Shown here piece after piece: positions 26,416-36,751 of a DNA stretch of 64,000 bases (position 1 is its first letter; each line of letters starts with the position of its first letter). Location: positions 18,506 to 82,505 of the forward strand of contig CBDDKU010000001.1 in NCBI GenBank assembly GCA_965230375.1, written 5' to 3'. The position numbers were made by a program, and so were the translations under genes. Source of the stretch: CBDDKU01 sp965230375. Lineage in GTDB: Bacteria > Bacteroidota > Bacteroidia > Flavobacteriales_D > Cryomorphaceae. The notes under the pieces are model-generated. The model searched no databases and was not told the DNA's origin. It worked only from the letters and a program-made list of their open reading frames with translations.

Positions 26416-28872
26416 TTATTCACTGATCTTGATAAACCGCTTGCGATGGTCTGCACCATCCAAGCGGTATTTTAATACGTAGCCGCCAGAGTTTAATTCA
26501 GACACATCTATTTCACCAAAACGACGACCGTTGTAGATGGGTACTTCAATGTACTTAATGAACCGTCCTTCGCCCGAATAAATCTCAAATTTCATGGGGT
26601 GATCTAACTCTACACTGCTCAAAAACTGCATTTTTCCAGTTGTGGGATTGGGGGCCAAAACGAGTGTCTCACTCAAGTCAATGGGCGATAATGTATTATC
26701 GCAATCGGGATAGATCTGTTTGCGATCTGTAGATTGGAGCCCACCTGGGTCAGTCACTGTCAGCACGAATTCATACCAATAGGGTTCATGACCACAAGGA
26801 GTAGGGTCAACAACTACCGCTTGATTATTTCCTGATAGAACTTCGAGAACGTGAAAATGGGTATTGTGCCTTAGTCGGTACTCCCAGCTATAGGACATTT
26901 CGTTCGGACTGTGTTCAGCATCCGTGACACTGGCAATTAAATTAAACTGGGTAGGGTAGGCCACGGTGTATAAGTCACCTTCTTCCACACTTTCTATTTG
27001 TGCAGTTGGTGGGGTATTATTTAACGAAATCAAGATGTTCTTGAATGCAACGGCTCCTGATTCATCAGCAACGCTCAATTTAGCCTGAAATGATTCAGTT
27101 TGATCTGTTTCAGAAATGAATACGTGTGTTTGTACAGCACCATCCACTTCTGGACTTCCATCGCCAAAGTCCCAAGTGTAAGTTAGGGATTCACCTTCTG
27201 GATCATAGGAGTCCGAAGCATCAAACTCTACTTCGAAAGGGCTTACGCCATAAAGGGTATCTTGATCTAGGTGAATGATAGGTTTCAAATTGCCGCCATA
27301 GCAAATTCGAGTTACTTTACCCGGTCCAAGTGAGCAAACATAAATGCATCCATCAAACGGATCTTGTATGATATTTACGGAGGAGCCATGTTTATCTTTC
27401 CATGGCTCAATGCTAGCTATGTCTCCATTCTCATTAAAAGAAATATGTTTAATCCACCCAGTAAAGTCTGATAAGACCATTGTTCCGTGATACTCTTCTG
27501 GAATAAAATCTCCTCCCAGAATTGTTCCTCCATTTCCTGAGCTTCCTAGGAATACTTCGCCAATGTATTCGCTCGGGTCGTCGATAGACTGAGTCGTGGG
27601 ATTTCCTTCTGAGTCGTATGACATAATTACAGTCTGAGTGGAACCGAGCCATGTATTGGCATAGGCCAGAAACGGTCTTGAATGGCTAAAGGTTTCAACG
27701 TTTTCTATCTGCTCTCCTGTGCAAGGGTTTTCCCAAGAGAATTGGTGGTCGAGATGGTCCTGCACCAATAATTCCTGAAAGGTATACAACTCACGATCGC
27801 ATCCATCCGTCCCGAATTCTTCAATGAAAGCTCCTTTATTTTCGGTAATCAAATCACCGTACCCCCAGTGTTTTGTAGGTCCTTCGAAAATGGGCCATCC
27901 AAAATTCTCTCCTCCATCTAGAATTAGATTGAGCTCCTCCCACCTTGCTTCACCCACATCGCTTACAAAAAGTTGTCCGGGATGACCATTGCTTAAGTCT
28001 CCTGACCCCGTCCCTGGCTTGATGGTCATTCTGAAAGGATTTCTAAAACCAAGTGCCCAAACTCGCGAAGCAGCGCTAGAAGGTTCTTCTGAATTATAGA
28101 AAGGATTAGTTGGCAAGCCTTCTCCATTCTCAGGGTTCATTCTCAAGATCTTTCCATTTAAACCATGTAGATATTGGGATCGAAAGGCTCCAACAAATTC
28201 ATCTTCTCTCAAGACTCCATCGCTCAATGAAGTACTGTCATAGGCTGCTTCGTGCAGCTCGCCTTCACCATTGTAGCAGCAGATGTAGGAGCTGACGTCA
28301 CCAGTACCTACTAGTAGACTTCCATCTTCTCCAAAAATGATTGCTCCAAGTCCATGGGAACCGGCGGCAATGGGAATGCCTTCGCCTATTTCTTCACCCA
28401 GAATTATAGTACGACTGCCTTCAACAACGAAGCTGAAAGATTCGGTGTCTATTGCGTAACGGGTAATCCGCCCCATGCCACCTTTGTTGAAGTCGTCTGT
28501 ATCCGGATCGTACTCAGGGGTGCCGAAAGTCAGCAAGTGATGTCTGTCTACATTGTAGTACAGGTAGATGTAGCCATTATCAATGAAATTGGGATGAATA
28601 GCTGCTCCGGTCATACCGTGATCAAAATATCTACCAACTTCTTCTCGGATATCGATTAGTGGATCTTGGTCTGGAATACCATTTCGAATCGCGAATATTC
28701 TCCCGTCTAGCTCAGCAATGAGTTTTAATTCTTCGCTCACCGGTATATACTGTACAGGGTTTTCAAATTGATCATAAGCCAATTCTTCATTAAACCCCTC
28801 AGGATAGTTCTGTGAATATGCACTGGAAAATGCAAGGAGTGGAAGAATGTATAGTAGATACTTCAAAATCAA
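26416..28872 (-). CDS. GSDH/PQQ-dependent sugar dehydrogenase-like propeller with PKD and T9SS domains (copy A)
   Basis: An 818-residue secreted multidomain protein. Signal peptide 1-20 (ends SAYSQ). Residues about 25-530 match the glucose/sorbosone dehydrogenase-type beta-propeller: DRHHLLTFGTP, GSHGLGAIIFGEDGSLLVGTGD (His173 at the position of the catalytic base of soluble quinoprotein glucose dehydrogenases), LGFRNPF (Arg277-Asn278) and FGWPIFEG. Vicinal cysteines Cys198-Cys199 lie in CCYNGEG. A PKD domain follows (about 535-617, WDFGDGSP), then an Ig-like domain (620-725) with RHNTHFHV, and a T9SS tail (738-818, PNPTTG). Function in sugar or HHIP-like ligand handling is inference. First of four paralogs. 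Confidence 0.88.
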   Translation of the reverse strand: MILKYLLYILPLLAFSSAYSQNYPEGFNEELAYDQFENPVQYIPVSEELKLIAELDGRIFAIRNGIPDQDPLIDIREEVGRYFDHGMTGAAIHPNFIDNGYIYLYYNVDRHHLLTFGTPEYDPDTDDFNKGGMGRITRYAIDTESFSFVVEGSRTIILGEEIGEGIPIAAGSHGLGAIIFGEDGSLLVGTGDVSSYICCYNGEGELHEAAYDSTSLSDGVLREDEFVGAFRSQYLHGLNGKILRMNPENGEGLPTNPFYNSEEPSSAASRVWALGFRNPFRMTIKPGTGSGDLSNGHPGQLFVSDVGEARWEELNLILDGGENFGWPIFEGPTKHWGYGDLITENKGAFIEEFGTDGCDRELYTFQELLVQDHLDHQFSWENPCTGEQIENVETFSHSRPFLAYANTWLGSTQTVIMSYDSEGNPTTQSIDDPSEYIGEVFLGSSGNGGTILGGDFIPEEYHGTMVLSDFTGWIKHISFNENGDIASIEPWKDKHGSSVNIIQDPFDGCIYVCSLGPGKVTRICYGGNLKPIIHLDQDTLYGVSPFEVEFDASDSYDPEGESLTYTWDFGDGSPEVDGAVQTHVFISETDQTESFQAKLSVADESGAVAFKNILISLNNTPPTAQIESVEEGDLYTVAYPTQFNLIASVTDAEHSPNEMSYSWEYRLRHNTHFHVLEVLSGNNQAVVVDPTPCGHEPYWYEFVLTVTDPGGLQSTDRKQIYPDCDNTLSPIDLSETLVLAPNPTTGKMQFLSSVELDHPMKFEIYSGEGRFIKYIEVPIYNGRRFGEIDVSELNSGGYVLKYRLDGADHRKRFIKISE

Positions 28873-28964
28873 AAAATCCTTTTTTGTAGGTAAGTCCTAG
28901 AGTCTCTCAATTAAGCGGCACAATATAATCAATGAAACATAGTGATGTGAACTCATTCCGCCGT

Positions 28965-31421
28965 CTAGTTTGAATTATCGACAACAAATTTTAATTGACT
29001 CTTTTCTCCACCAGATAAAAGCTCAATAACGTAAAGTCCCGACTCGATATTCTCAAGGTCTATATCAAAATAAAGCCGCTCATTGTAAACTTGAATAATG
29101 TCTGAACTAACGAGGTGACCACTTATGGAATAGATTAGATACGATACATTTGAATCAAATCCTGATGGCCGGTAAACCCTGATTGTTCCATTCGTTGTTG
29201 GATTTGGATACAAAACTATCTCGTTTACATCTGCAAGCTTTAATTCGCCCGCACAATCTGGATATACTTGTCTTGATGTAGTAGAAATCAGCCCTCCGGG
29301 ATCGGTCACTTTTAAAACGATCTCGTACCAGTAGTCTTCTTCGTCGCAAGGCGTTGGGCTTACCACGGCAGATTGAAAATTTCCTTCAAAAACATCTAAG
29401 ACATGATAGTGGGTATTGTGTCGAAGCCTGTATTCCCAATCGTAATTCATCTCAGAAGGGGAGTGCTCCAAATCTTGTACAGTAGCGACCAAATCGAATA
29501 ATGTCGGCTGCTCTAAGGAGTAGAGCTCTCCTTCTTCAATGCTACTTATTTGTGCTTCTGGTGGCGTATTATTCAGCGAAACCCAAATTTTCTTTTCAGC
29601 AAAAGCTCCACTTTCGTCTTCCACTTTTAATATAGTTTCAAATGAAGTTTTACTATTCTGTTCAGCTACGTATGTATGCGTTTGGGCAGGCCCTGATGCA
29701 TTAGGACTTTGATCACCGAAATTCCAAGAAAAAGTAATGCTTTCCCCTTCGGGGTCATATGACTTGGATGCGTCGAAATCCACTACAAATGGGCTGACTC
29801 CGTAAATCGTATCCTGTTCAAGGTCTATTATTGGTTTCAGATTTCCACCGAAACAAATTCGAGTGACTCTTCCAGGCCCCAAGGTTGTTAGGTAAATGCA
29901 GCCATCATATGGATTTTGAACGATGTCAACAGCGGTCCCAATATCTTCGCGCCACAGCTCAATATTTGAAATTTCATTGTTTTCATCAAATTTGATCTCT
30001 CTTATCCATCCTGTATAATCTGATAGAATTAAACTTCCATGATATTCTTCGGGAATTGAATTTCCATAAATAAATGTACCGCCATTGCCCGAATTGCCTC
30101 TAAAAGGTTCGCCTAATTGCACTGATTGATCGTCAATGGCAGTGACTGTTGCATTTCCGCTAGCGTCAAACGTAGGAATGACGGCAGCATCTTCATTTGG
30201 TGATGTATTCCGATATGCAAGAATTGGTCTGGAATGATAGAATGTTGGAGCTGTACTTTCAATTTGATTCCCAGTGCATGGGTTTTCCCAAGAGTAGTTT
30301 TGGAAGTGATTTTCCTGAACCAAGAGCTCTTGGAACGTGAAACTTTCATGATCGCAACCAGGTTGTCCAAATTCAGGGTTTGGCGCATTTCTATTCATTG
30401 TGATTAAATTGGCATACCCATCATACTGAGTTAGACCTTCATAAATGGGCCACCCAAAATTCTGTCCACCATTATCTACACGGTTTAGTTCTTCCCAGTC
30501 GCCTTGCCCTACATCCGATAAGAAGATAGTGCCTGGATGTCCAGATTCGAGATTTCCCCACCCGGAACCTGGTTGGATGGTGAGACGGAAAGGATTACGC
30601 AGTCCCAATGACCAAATCATACTCCTTGGGATATTTGGAGCAGATTCATCAAAGAATGGATTTCCAGCCAGACCTTCACCTGTTTCTGGATGGATGCGGA
30701 TTATTTTACCGTTAAGTCCATCCACATATTGAGATCGAAAAGCACCCACGAATTCATCTTCACCAAGAATTCCATCGTAATAATTTGTGCTGTCGTATGC
30801 CGCTTTCAGTTGTTGGCCTTCGCCATTGTAACAGCACCACGGAGTGTTGGAGTCTCCGGTTGAAATTAAGAGTGATCCATCTTCACCAAAAAGGACTTCA
30901 CCCAAGCCATGAACCCCAGCACTGATCGGAATACCATCATTAATACCTTGCCCAAGTACTACATGCCTCGATCCTTCAATGATTCCATCAAATTCTTCAG
31001 TATCAACTGTAAACCGTGTTACTCTTCCTATTCCACCGTTATTGTAGTCACTTGCTTCTGGGTCGTAGTCGGGAGTGCCGAAATAGAATAAATGATGCCG
31101 GTCTACCGTGTATAGAAGATAGATGTATCCATTCGCAGAAAATTCAGGGTCGAGTGCAGCACTTATTAAACCAAGATCGTGGTATCTGCCCACTTCCTCA
31201 CTGATGTCTAGGATGGGTACTTCATCAACAACACCATCGCGAACGACCCAGATTCGGCCATAAAGGCCTACTATAAATGATATTTCTTCTGAAACTGGAA
31301 GGAATTTAACTGGTGCTTCAAGGTTGTCAAAGGCAACTTCTTCGTTGAAGCCATCGGGGTAGGATTGGCCTGCTGCGACAAGTGACATGAGCGAAAGAAT
31401 GATTAAGGCAAAAACTCTCAA
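28965..31421 (-). CDS. GSDH/PQQ-dependent sugar dehydrogenase-like propeller with PKD and T9SS domains (copy B)
   Basis: An 818-residue paralog of copy A, lying 92 bases upstream of it in the same orientation, with the same order: signal peptide 1-18, propeller, PKD (FSWNFGDQSP), Ig-like domain with RHNTHYHV, T9SS tail (YPNPTTNG). Diagnostic residues are kept: GVHGLGEVLFGEDGSLLISTGD, LGLRNPF, FGWPIYEG, and vicinal cysteines in CCYNGEG. The equal lengths and close match to A suggest a fairly recent tandem duplication. It is divergent from copy C across about 300 bases. Substrate unknown. Confidence 0.88.
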   Translation of the reverse strand: MRVFALIILSLMSLVAAGQSYPDGFNEEVAFDNLEAPVKFLPVSEEISFIVGLYGRIWVVRDGVVDEVPILDISEEVGRYHDLGLISAALDPEFSANGYIYLLYTVDRHHLFYFGTPDYDPEASDYNNGGIGRVTRFTVDTEEFDGIIEGSRHVVLGQGINDGIPISAGVHGLGEVLFGEDGSLLISTGDSNTPWCCYNGEGQQLKAAYDSTNYYDGILGEDEFVGAFRSQYVDGLNGKIIRIHPETGEGLAGNPFFDESAPNIPRSMIWSLGLRNPFRLTIQPGSGWGNLESGHPGTIFLSDVGQGDWEELNRVDNGGQNFGWPIYEGLTQYDGYANLITMNRNAPNPEFGQPGCDHESFTFQELLVQENHFQNYSWENPCTGNQIESTAPTFYHSRPILAYRNTSPNEDAAVIPTFDASGNATVTAIDDQSVQLGEPFRGNSGNGGTFIYGNSIPEEYHGSLILSDYTGWIREIKFDENNEISNIELWREDIGTAVDIVQNPYDGCIYLTTLGPGRVTRICFGGNLKPIIDLEQDTIYGVSPFVVDFDASKSYDPEGESITFSWNFGDQSPNASGPAQTHTYVAEQNSKTSFETILKVEDESGAFAEKKIWVSLNNTPPEAQISSIEEGELYSLEQPTLFDLVATVQDLEHSPSEMNYDWEYRLRHNTHYHVLDVFEGNFQSAVVSPTPCDEEDYWYEIVLKVTDPGGLISTTSRQVYPDCAGELKLADVNEIVLYPNPTTNGTIRVYRPSGFDSNVSYLIYSISGHLVSSDIIQVYNERLYFDIDLENIESGLYVIELLSGGEKSQLKFVVDNSN

Positions 31422-31718
31422 AAGTATATTCTTCAGTTTTTAATCTATTAGATGTAAAATTAATAAAGCTTTCACGTGTCACTCTTTTGGCGGCGTATTT
31501 CTGTTCTGTTAACAGAAAGAAAGTGTAATCTAATTGTAATTGTTCAATACAGTTTGGTAGACAGATTAAAATTTGAATTTTTCCTATTCAAACGTTCATA
31601 ATTGAAATTGGGAAAGTTGATGTACGCAAGTTCCAAAGGCTCCATAGAAATCGATTTTAGTAGATTTGCCGTTGTCGGATTCAGAGACATCATCCTACGC
31701 ATCTACAGAATATCAATA

Positions 31719-34172
31719 ATGGGAAGAATTCAATTTTCAGTAATTACCTTGGTATTTGCTTTGAGTTGTTTCAAAGGATACTCTCAATATCCCGAGGGGT
31801 TTCAAATAGAAGTTGTTGTCGATAATGTTGAGTATCCAGCAGGTTTGACGCACTCAGATTTGGGTGTTTCGTACGCTTGGGATTTGCAAGGAATCATCTG
31901 GCCCATAATCGATGGCGTTCGGGCTGAGAATCCGCTATTGGACATTCATGACGAAGTTGGCTTTTGGAATGACCACGGGCTGCTTTCTGTTGAAATAGAC
32001 CCTGATTTTGAACAGAACGGTTACATATACCTTTTGTATTGTGTAGATAGACATCACCTTTTACATTACGGAACTCCCGACTACGACCCTGAAGTAAATG
32101 AATATGAAGCTGCGACAATTGGTAGAATCACGCGCTATCAGGTAAACTTAGATGACCTTACATCTCTTGTAGATGGAAGTAGAACAATACTGATCGGTGA
32201 GGGGGCAGAGGATGGTCTTCCCATAGCAACGACAAGTCATGGAGTTGGACAAATCATATTTGGTTCTGATAAAACCTTAATTTTTACCATGGGTGATTCG
32301 AACCCTCCACACTCTATTTACAATGGTGAAGGTGATCCGCCTAGCGATACAGGCTATGAACAGCAGGCCTTGGATGAAGGAATCTTAAAGGCTCATGAAA
32401 ATGTTGGTGCATTTAGGTCTCAGCTGTTAAATAGCTACTGCGGTAAAATTTTGAGAATTGATAAAAATACAGGGCAAGGAGTCAGTTCCAACCCGTTTTT
32501 TGATCCAGATAGACCCGATGAACCAATTTCAAAAGTTTGGAGCCTTGGGTTGCGAAACCCCTTCAGGTTGACCTTAACTCCGAACACAGGTTCTACAGAT
32601 CCAGAAGATGGAATGCCTGGCGAGTTCATTCTTGGTGATGTTGGTGATTGGTCTTGGGAAGAAGTAAATAGAGTGAATACTTCTGGACAAAACTTTGGCT
32701 GGCCAATCTATCAGGGCCCCAGTGCATACTATAGGTTCGTTAATATCTTTGCGAAGGATATAACCCGACCCATTCAAGATGATTGCTCACAAGAGTACTA
32801 TTTTTTTCATGACGTCATTGTCGACCCAAGACCTGATCACAATGAAATATGGGAGCATCCGTGTGGTGGATTCATTTCACCAGAAGACGAAATTTTGTTT
32901 GTTCATGAGTTACCCGTTTTGTCGTATAGAAACTGGATTGATGCCCCACCAGAGCTTACGGCTATTTCCGGGTTTGATGAAAATGGTAATGTCAACTACA
33001 CAAGTATAACCGAGCTCGGTATAGATGGTGCTTTAGATTTTGCTGGTTCTGCCAGTGTTGGTGGAGTTTTTTATCGTGGTGGAGCGTTTCCGGCAGAGTA
33101 CTACAACGCATACTTTCATGCTGACTTTGATCAATGGTTGAAAGTGTTTCATTTCGACGAGTTTGGCAACATTTCAAAAATGGAGCATTGGGATGATGAT
33201 ATAGGGAATATTGTTCATATTAGCTATAACCCTAATGATGAATCAGTTTATGTTGCCACAATTTTTCCCGGAGAAATAAAACGTATCAGTTTTGAAGGAA
33301 ATCTGCGACCGATAGCCAGTTTCTCTCCCGATACCACTTTTGGAAATGGTGCAATTAATGTCGAATTCGATGCTTCAGACACCTATGATCCTGAAGGTAC
33401 TGATTTAACTTACGAATGGAGTTTTGGCGATGACTCGGATGGAAGTGGGGTCAATGTGAGTCATCTATTTGAACCAGACGGGTTAGGCCCTCAATCTTTT
33501 GAGGTGACCTTAACTGTCACCGATCAAGAGGGGAAGTCTAATCAAGCTCGAGGTATAGTTTCCTTAAACAACACCCCGCCAGAAGCAACTATCACTGGAT
33601 TTCAAGATGGAGACTTGTATTCGATCTATTCGAGTTCCACATTCAATTTGGATGCTGATATAGCTGACGCCGAGTCCGCAAATAGTGAACTTGATATCAG
33701 GTGGAGGGTGTTCCTTCATCACAATACTCACTTCCATCTTGAAGCAACTCATGAAACGGAGAGTGCGACCGCAACAATCGAGCCTCTGGGGTGTGGGATT
33801 GAAACTTATTGGTACAGGGTAGAGCTGACTGTTACAGACCCTCATGGCCTTCAAGTAATAACTGAAAGTGAAATTTTTCCGGACTGCGACTCTGAGCTGA
33901 GCTTTGCTCCGGAGTTTTCAATTTACCCTAACCCCGTGACTACTAGATTAAACTTGCGGTTTTCATCACCTCCTGGAGACTGGGTGGAGATTACCACTTT
34001 TGATTCAAAGGGTAAAAAGGTTGATGAGTCCAGATCTTATGTTTTAGAGAATCAGACAAATCAGATAGAGTACGATGTTAGCGGATACGCAGCTGGTGGT
34101 TACATATTGAAATGCAAGAGCGCAGCAGGCTGGGTTGAAACTGAAAGATTTGTAGTTGTCAAGTCTGAATAA
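31719..34172 (+). CDS. GSDH/PQQ-dependent sugar dehydrogenase-like propeller with PKD and T9SS domains (copy C)
   Basis: A third paralog, on the opposite strand. I chose the ATG at 31719 because it begins a proper signal peptide (MGRIQFSVITLVFALSCFKG); the frame extends upstream to 31602 but that stretch lacks a signal-like start. The propeller keeps DRHHLLHYGTP, TSHGVGQIIFGSDKTLI, LGLRNPF and FGWPIYQG, so the propeller frame is preserved, but the vicinal cysteine pair of A and B is replaced by HSIYNGEG. PKD (WSFGDDSDGSG), an Ig-like domain with HHNTHFHL and a T9SS tail (YPNPVTTR) follow. More divergent than A and B. Confidence 0.87.
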   Translation: MGRIQFSVITLVFALSCFKGYSQYPEGFQIEVVVDNVEYPAGLTHSDLGVSYAWDLQGIIWPIIDGVRAENPLLDIHDEVGFWNDHGLLSVEIDPDFEQNGYIYLLYCVDRHHLLHYGTPDYDPEVNEYEAATIGRITRYQVNLDDLTSLVDGSRTILIGEGAEDGLPIATTSHGVGQIIFGSDKTLIFTMGDSNPPHSIYNGEGDPPSDTGYEQQALDEGILKAHENVGAFRSQLLNSYCGKILRIDKNTGQGVSSNPFFDPDRPDEPISKVWSLGLRNPFRLTLTPNTGSTDPEDGMPGEFILGDVGDWSWEEVNRVNTSGQNFGWPIYQGPSAYYRFVNIFAKDITRPIQDDCSQEYYFFHDVIVDPRPDHNEIWEHPCGGFISPEDEILFVHELPVLSYRNWIDAPPELTAISGFDENGNVNYTSITELGIDGALDFAGSASVGGVFYRGGAFPAEYYNAYFHADFDQWLKVFHFDEFGNISKMEHWDDDIGNIVHISYNPNDESVYVATIFPGEIKRISFEGNLRPIASFSPDTTFGNGAINVEFDASDTYDPEGTDLTYEWSFGDDSDGSGVNVSHLFEPDGLGPQSFEVTLTVTDQEGKSNQARGIVSLNNTPPEATITGFQDGDLYSIYSSSTFNLDADIADAESANSELDIRWRVFLHHNTHFHLEATHETESATATIEPLGCGIETYWYRVELTVTDPHGLQVITESEIFPDCDSELSFAPEFSIYPNPVTTRLNLRFSSPPGDWVEITTFDSKGKKVDESRSYVLENQTNQIEYDVSGYAAGGYILKCKSAAGWVETERFVVVKSE

Positions 34173-34252
34173 GTGAGCGTGTGCTGCTAAGGGCAGTACC
34201 TTTGTCTCTCAATCTATTATTTGAACAAGTTACCTTGGATCGCATCGTCTCC

Positions 34253-36751
34253 TTAATTGACGACGAAACGGACTTTGTGGTGTTTGCCATTGGTATGCAG
34301 ATCAAAAATATAGACTCCTGCAACCAAATTACTTACATCGACATTGAAATATGCTCTCCCATTATAAATTGTTCTCTTTCTTGAAATGACTACCCTTCCA
34401 TCTGCGCTAATAATATTGTATTCAATTTCCTGACTGAACCCTGATGTACTCTTAACTTGAAACTTCCCTGAAATTACAGGGTTAGGGTAGATGGTTATTA
34501 CTTGCTCCCCAGACGATACCAGAGTCCCGTCACAATCTGGATAGATTTGAACGGAGTCCTGTGATACTAATCCACCAGGATCAGTTACGGTCAAGACCAT
34601 TTCATACCAATATGTTTCAAGATCAGAACATCCTGTAGGGTAAATCAACACGCTTGAATTATTTCCAGTCAATTCATCGAGGTAGTGAAAATGCGTGTTG
34701 TGTCTGAGGAGAAGGTTCCACTTGTAGTCCATTTCTGTGGAATGAGACTCAGCGTCTGAAACTTGCGCCTGCAATTGAAGCAGGGTAGGAGAAATAACTG
34801 AATACAGGTCGCCTTCAGCAAAACTGATAATGCTTGCTTCCGGCGGGGTATTATTTAAAGAAATTGGAATAGTTTGAGAACTCACAGCTCCTTCCTCGTC
34901 TTCAACGGTCAGGACAAGCTCAAGAGTTTCAATACCTTCTCCGTTTGGACTGAAAGTTCTTGTAAAAGATTCCCCACTGTACACTGTTCCGTCTGAAAAG
35001 ACCCAATTGAATGTCAGTGGACCACCTTCGGGATCGTAAGATGCCGAAGCATCAAACTCTACTTCTAGCTCGCCTATTCCAAATACAAGTTCAGGGCTGA
35101 CATTGATAACTGGTTTTAGATTTCCACCAAAACAAATTCTTTTGATTTCAGGAGGGTAAATTGAAGTCACATACAAACATCCATCCGACGGGTTTTGTGT
35201 AACATGTATAGGAGCTCCAATAGAGGAATTCCAAACTTCCACCGATTGTAGCTCATTTGTCTCATCAAAATCAAAAGCTCTTAGCCACCCCGAGAAATCT
35301 CCCTGAACAAAAGTTCCTTGCAATTCTGGAGGCATTGACTCATGGTTTATAAAGAAACCTCCAGATCCACTAATCCCATGAAAACTCTCACCTGATATCC
35401 CATTGGAAGACTCTTCGATTGTTTGAAAATCAGCTTCGCCCTCCGTATCATAGGTAGGCACCACAGCAAACAGATAATCTGTATTGGCAGAATTGGCATA
35501 TGCTAGAGCAGGTCTTTCATGCTCAAAAACGATAATATCTTCCGGAATAAGGGCACTCGGGCTACAAGGGTTTGGAAAAGTCACATTGTGAGATTCATTT
35601 GGTTGTAGCACGAGGTCTTGGTAGTAGAAGAAATCTTGACATCCAGAATTGCCACTTAGAGGGTTCGGCGCGTTCGTGCTCTCAGTAAGAACGGAATTGT
35701 AGAATGCATGCCTACTGGGACCCTGGTACATCGGCCACCCAAAATTGAGCCCTGCCTGATGAACAACGTTTATTTCTTCAAACTTCCAGTCACCCACATC
35801 GTGAACATAAAGTGTCCCTGGAAACCCGTTTTCCAACTCTCCGGAACCGGTGTTTGGTTTAACAGTCATGCGATAAGGGTTGCGAAACCCTAGGCTCCAA
35901 ATTTTTGAACGAGCAGAGTTCGGGGCATCAACTTGGTAGAAAGGGTTGTTGGCGACTCCTTCACCAGTTTCAGGATTTATTCTAAGAATTTTTCCATTCA
36001 AACCATCCAAATACTGGGATCGGAAAGCACCAATATTTTCGTCAGACCTCAAAATGCCATCTTCCATAGCGTATTCATCCCAAGCGAACTCAGGTGCCGG
36101 TCCTTCTCCATTAAACCCATTTCCATCTTCAGTTGCCGTCCAAGTGTTACCATCCCCTGTAGAAAGAAGTAGAGATCCATCTTCACCGAATAAAACTGTC
36201 CCGACGCCATGAGATGCAGTACAGATTGGAAGGCCGTTGTTAATTTCATCACCCAAGAGCACGAAGCGACTATCAGGAATCGGAAATTGAAAGTCGATGG
36301 TGTTAAGGGTATATCTGGTAAGTCGCCCCATGGATGGGCCGTATGATTCAGATACTTCGGGATCGTAATTTGGGGTTCCAAAGTTTTTTAAATGATGACG
36401 ATCAACGCTGTAGAAAAGGTAAATGAATCCATTGTTGAGAAAATCTGGATGAAGCGCTGCACCAATCATTCCATGATCCCCCCAAAAGGCAACCTCTTCA
36501 CTTATATCTATGGCCGGCGCAGTGGGTATATTGTCTCCGTTTATTACCCACACTTTTCCTGAAAGCTCCCATACCACCGCTACATCAGTCTCAGTATGCA
36601 AAATTCCTGCAGGACTCTCGAACCCGTCATAAACTACTTCTTCGTTTATGCCTTCTGGGTAATTTGATTGAGCCCTAGAAGTTGTAATTCCAATAAAAAG
36701 AGTCGATCCAAGAAAAATAAATGAGATAAATCTCGCTATAGGCTGCGTCAT
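34253..36751 (-). CDS. GSDH/PQQ-dependent sugar dehydrogenase-like propeller with PKD and T9SS domains (copy D)
   Basis: The fourth paralog (832 residues), convergent with copy C (stops about 80 bases apart). Signal peptide about 1-27. The propeller has DRHHLKNFGTP, ASHGVGTVLFGEDGSLLLSTGD, LGFRNPY and FGWPMYQG. Where A and B have vicinal cysteines, D has a longer insert (TATEDGNGFNGEG) and no cysteines. PKD-like segment (FNWVFSDGT), Ig-like domain with RHNTHFHY, T9SS tail (YPNPVISG). The domain order is the same as in the other three. Presumably a surface-exposed or released enzyme or binding protein; function is inferred only. Confidence 0.88.
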   Translation of the reverse strand: MTQPIARFISFIFLGSTLFIGITTSRAQSNYPEGINEEVVYDGFESPAGILHTETDVAVVWELSGKVWVINGDNIPTAPAIDISEEVAFWGDHGMIGAALHPDFLNNGFIYLFYSVDRHHLKNFGTPNYDPEVSESYGPSMGRLTRYTLNTIDFQFPIPDSRFVLLGDEINNGLPICTASHGVGTVLFGEDGSLLLSTGDGNTWTATEDGNGFNGEGPAPEFAWDEYAMEDGILRSDENIGAFRSQYLDGLNGKILRINPETGEGVANNPFYQVDAPNSARSKIWSLGFRNPYRMTVKPNTGSGELENGFPGTLYVHDVGDWKFEEINVVHQAGLNFGWPMYQGPSRHAFYNSVLTESTNAPNPLSGNSGCQDFFYYQDLVLQPNESHNVTFPNPCSPSALIPEDIIVFEHERPALAYANSANTDYLFAVVPTYDTEGEADFQTIEESSNGISGESFHGISGSGGFFINHESMPPELQGTFVQGDFSGWLRAFDFDETNELQSVEVWNSSIGAPIHVTQNPSDGCLYVTSIYPPEIKRICFGGNLKPVINVSPELVFGIGELEVEFDASASYDPEGGPLTFNWVFSDGTVYSGESFTRTFSPNGEGIETLELVLTVEDEEGAVSSQTIPISLNNTPPEASIISFAEGDLYSVISPTLLQLQAQVSDAESHSTEMDYKWNLLLRHNTHFHYLDELTGNNSSVLIYPTGCSDLETYWYEMVLTVTDPGGLVSQDSVQIYPDCDGTLVSSGEQVITIYPNPVISGKFQVKSTSGFSQEIEYNIISADGRVVISRKRTIYNGRAYFNVDVSNLVAGVYIFDLHTNGKHHKVRFVVN

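Noticed and set aside
31602..31718. Earlier start for copy C
   Set aside because: The extension lacks a signal peptide; the ATG at 31719 begins one.
34197..34204. TACCTTTG promoter-like box on the plus strand
   Set aside because: No plus-strand gene follows; it would run antisense into copy D.
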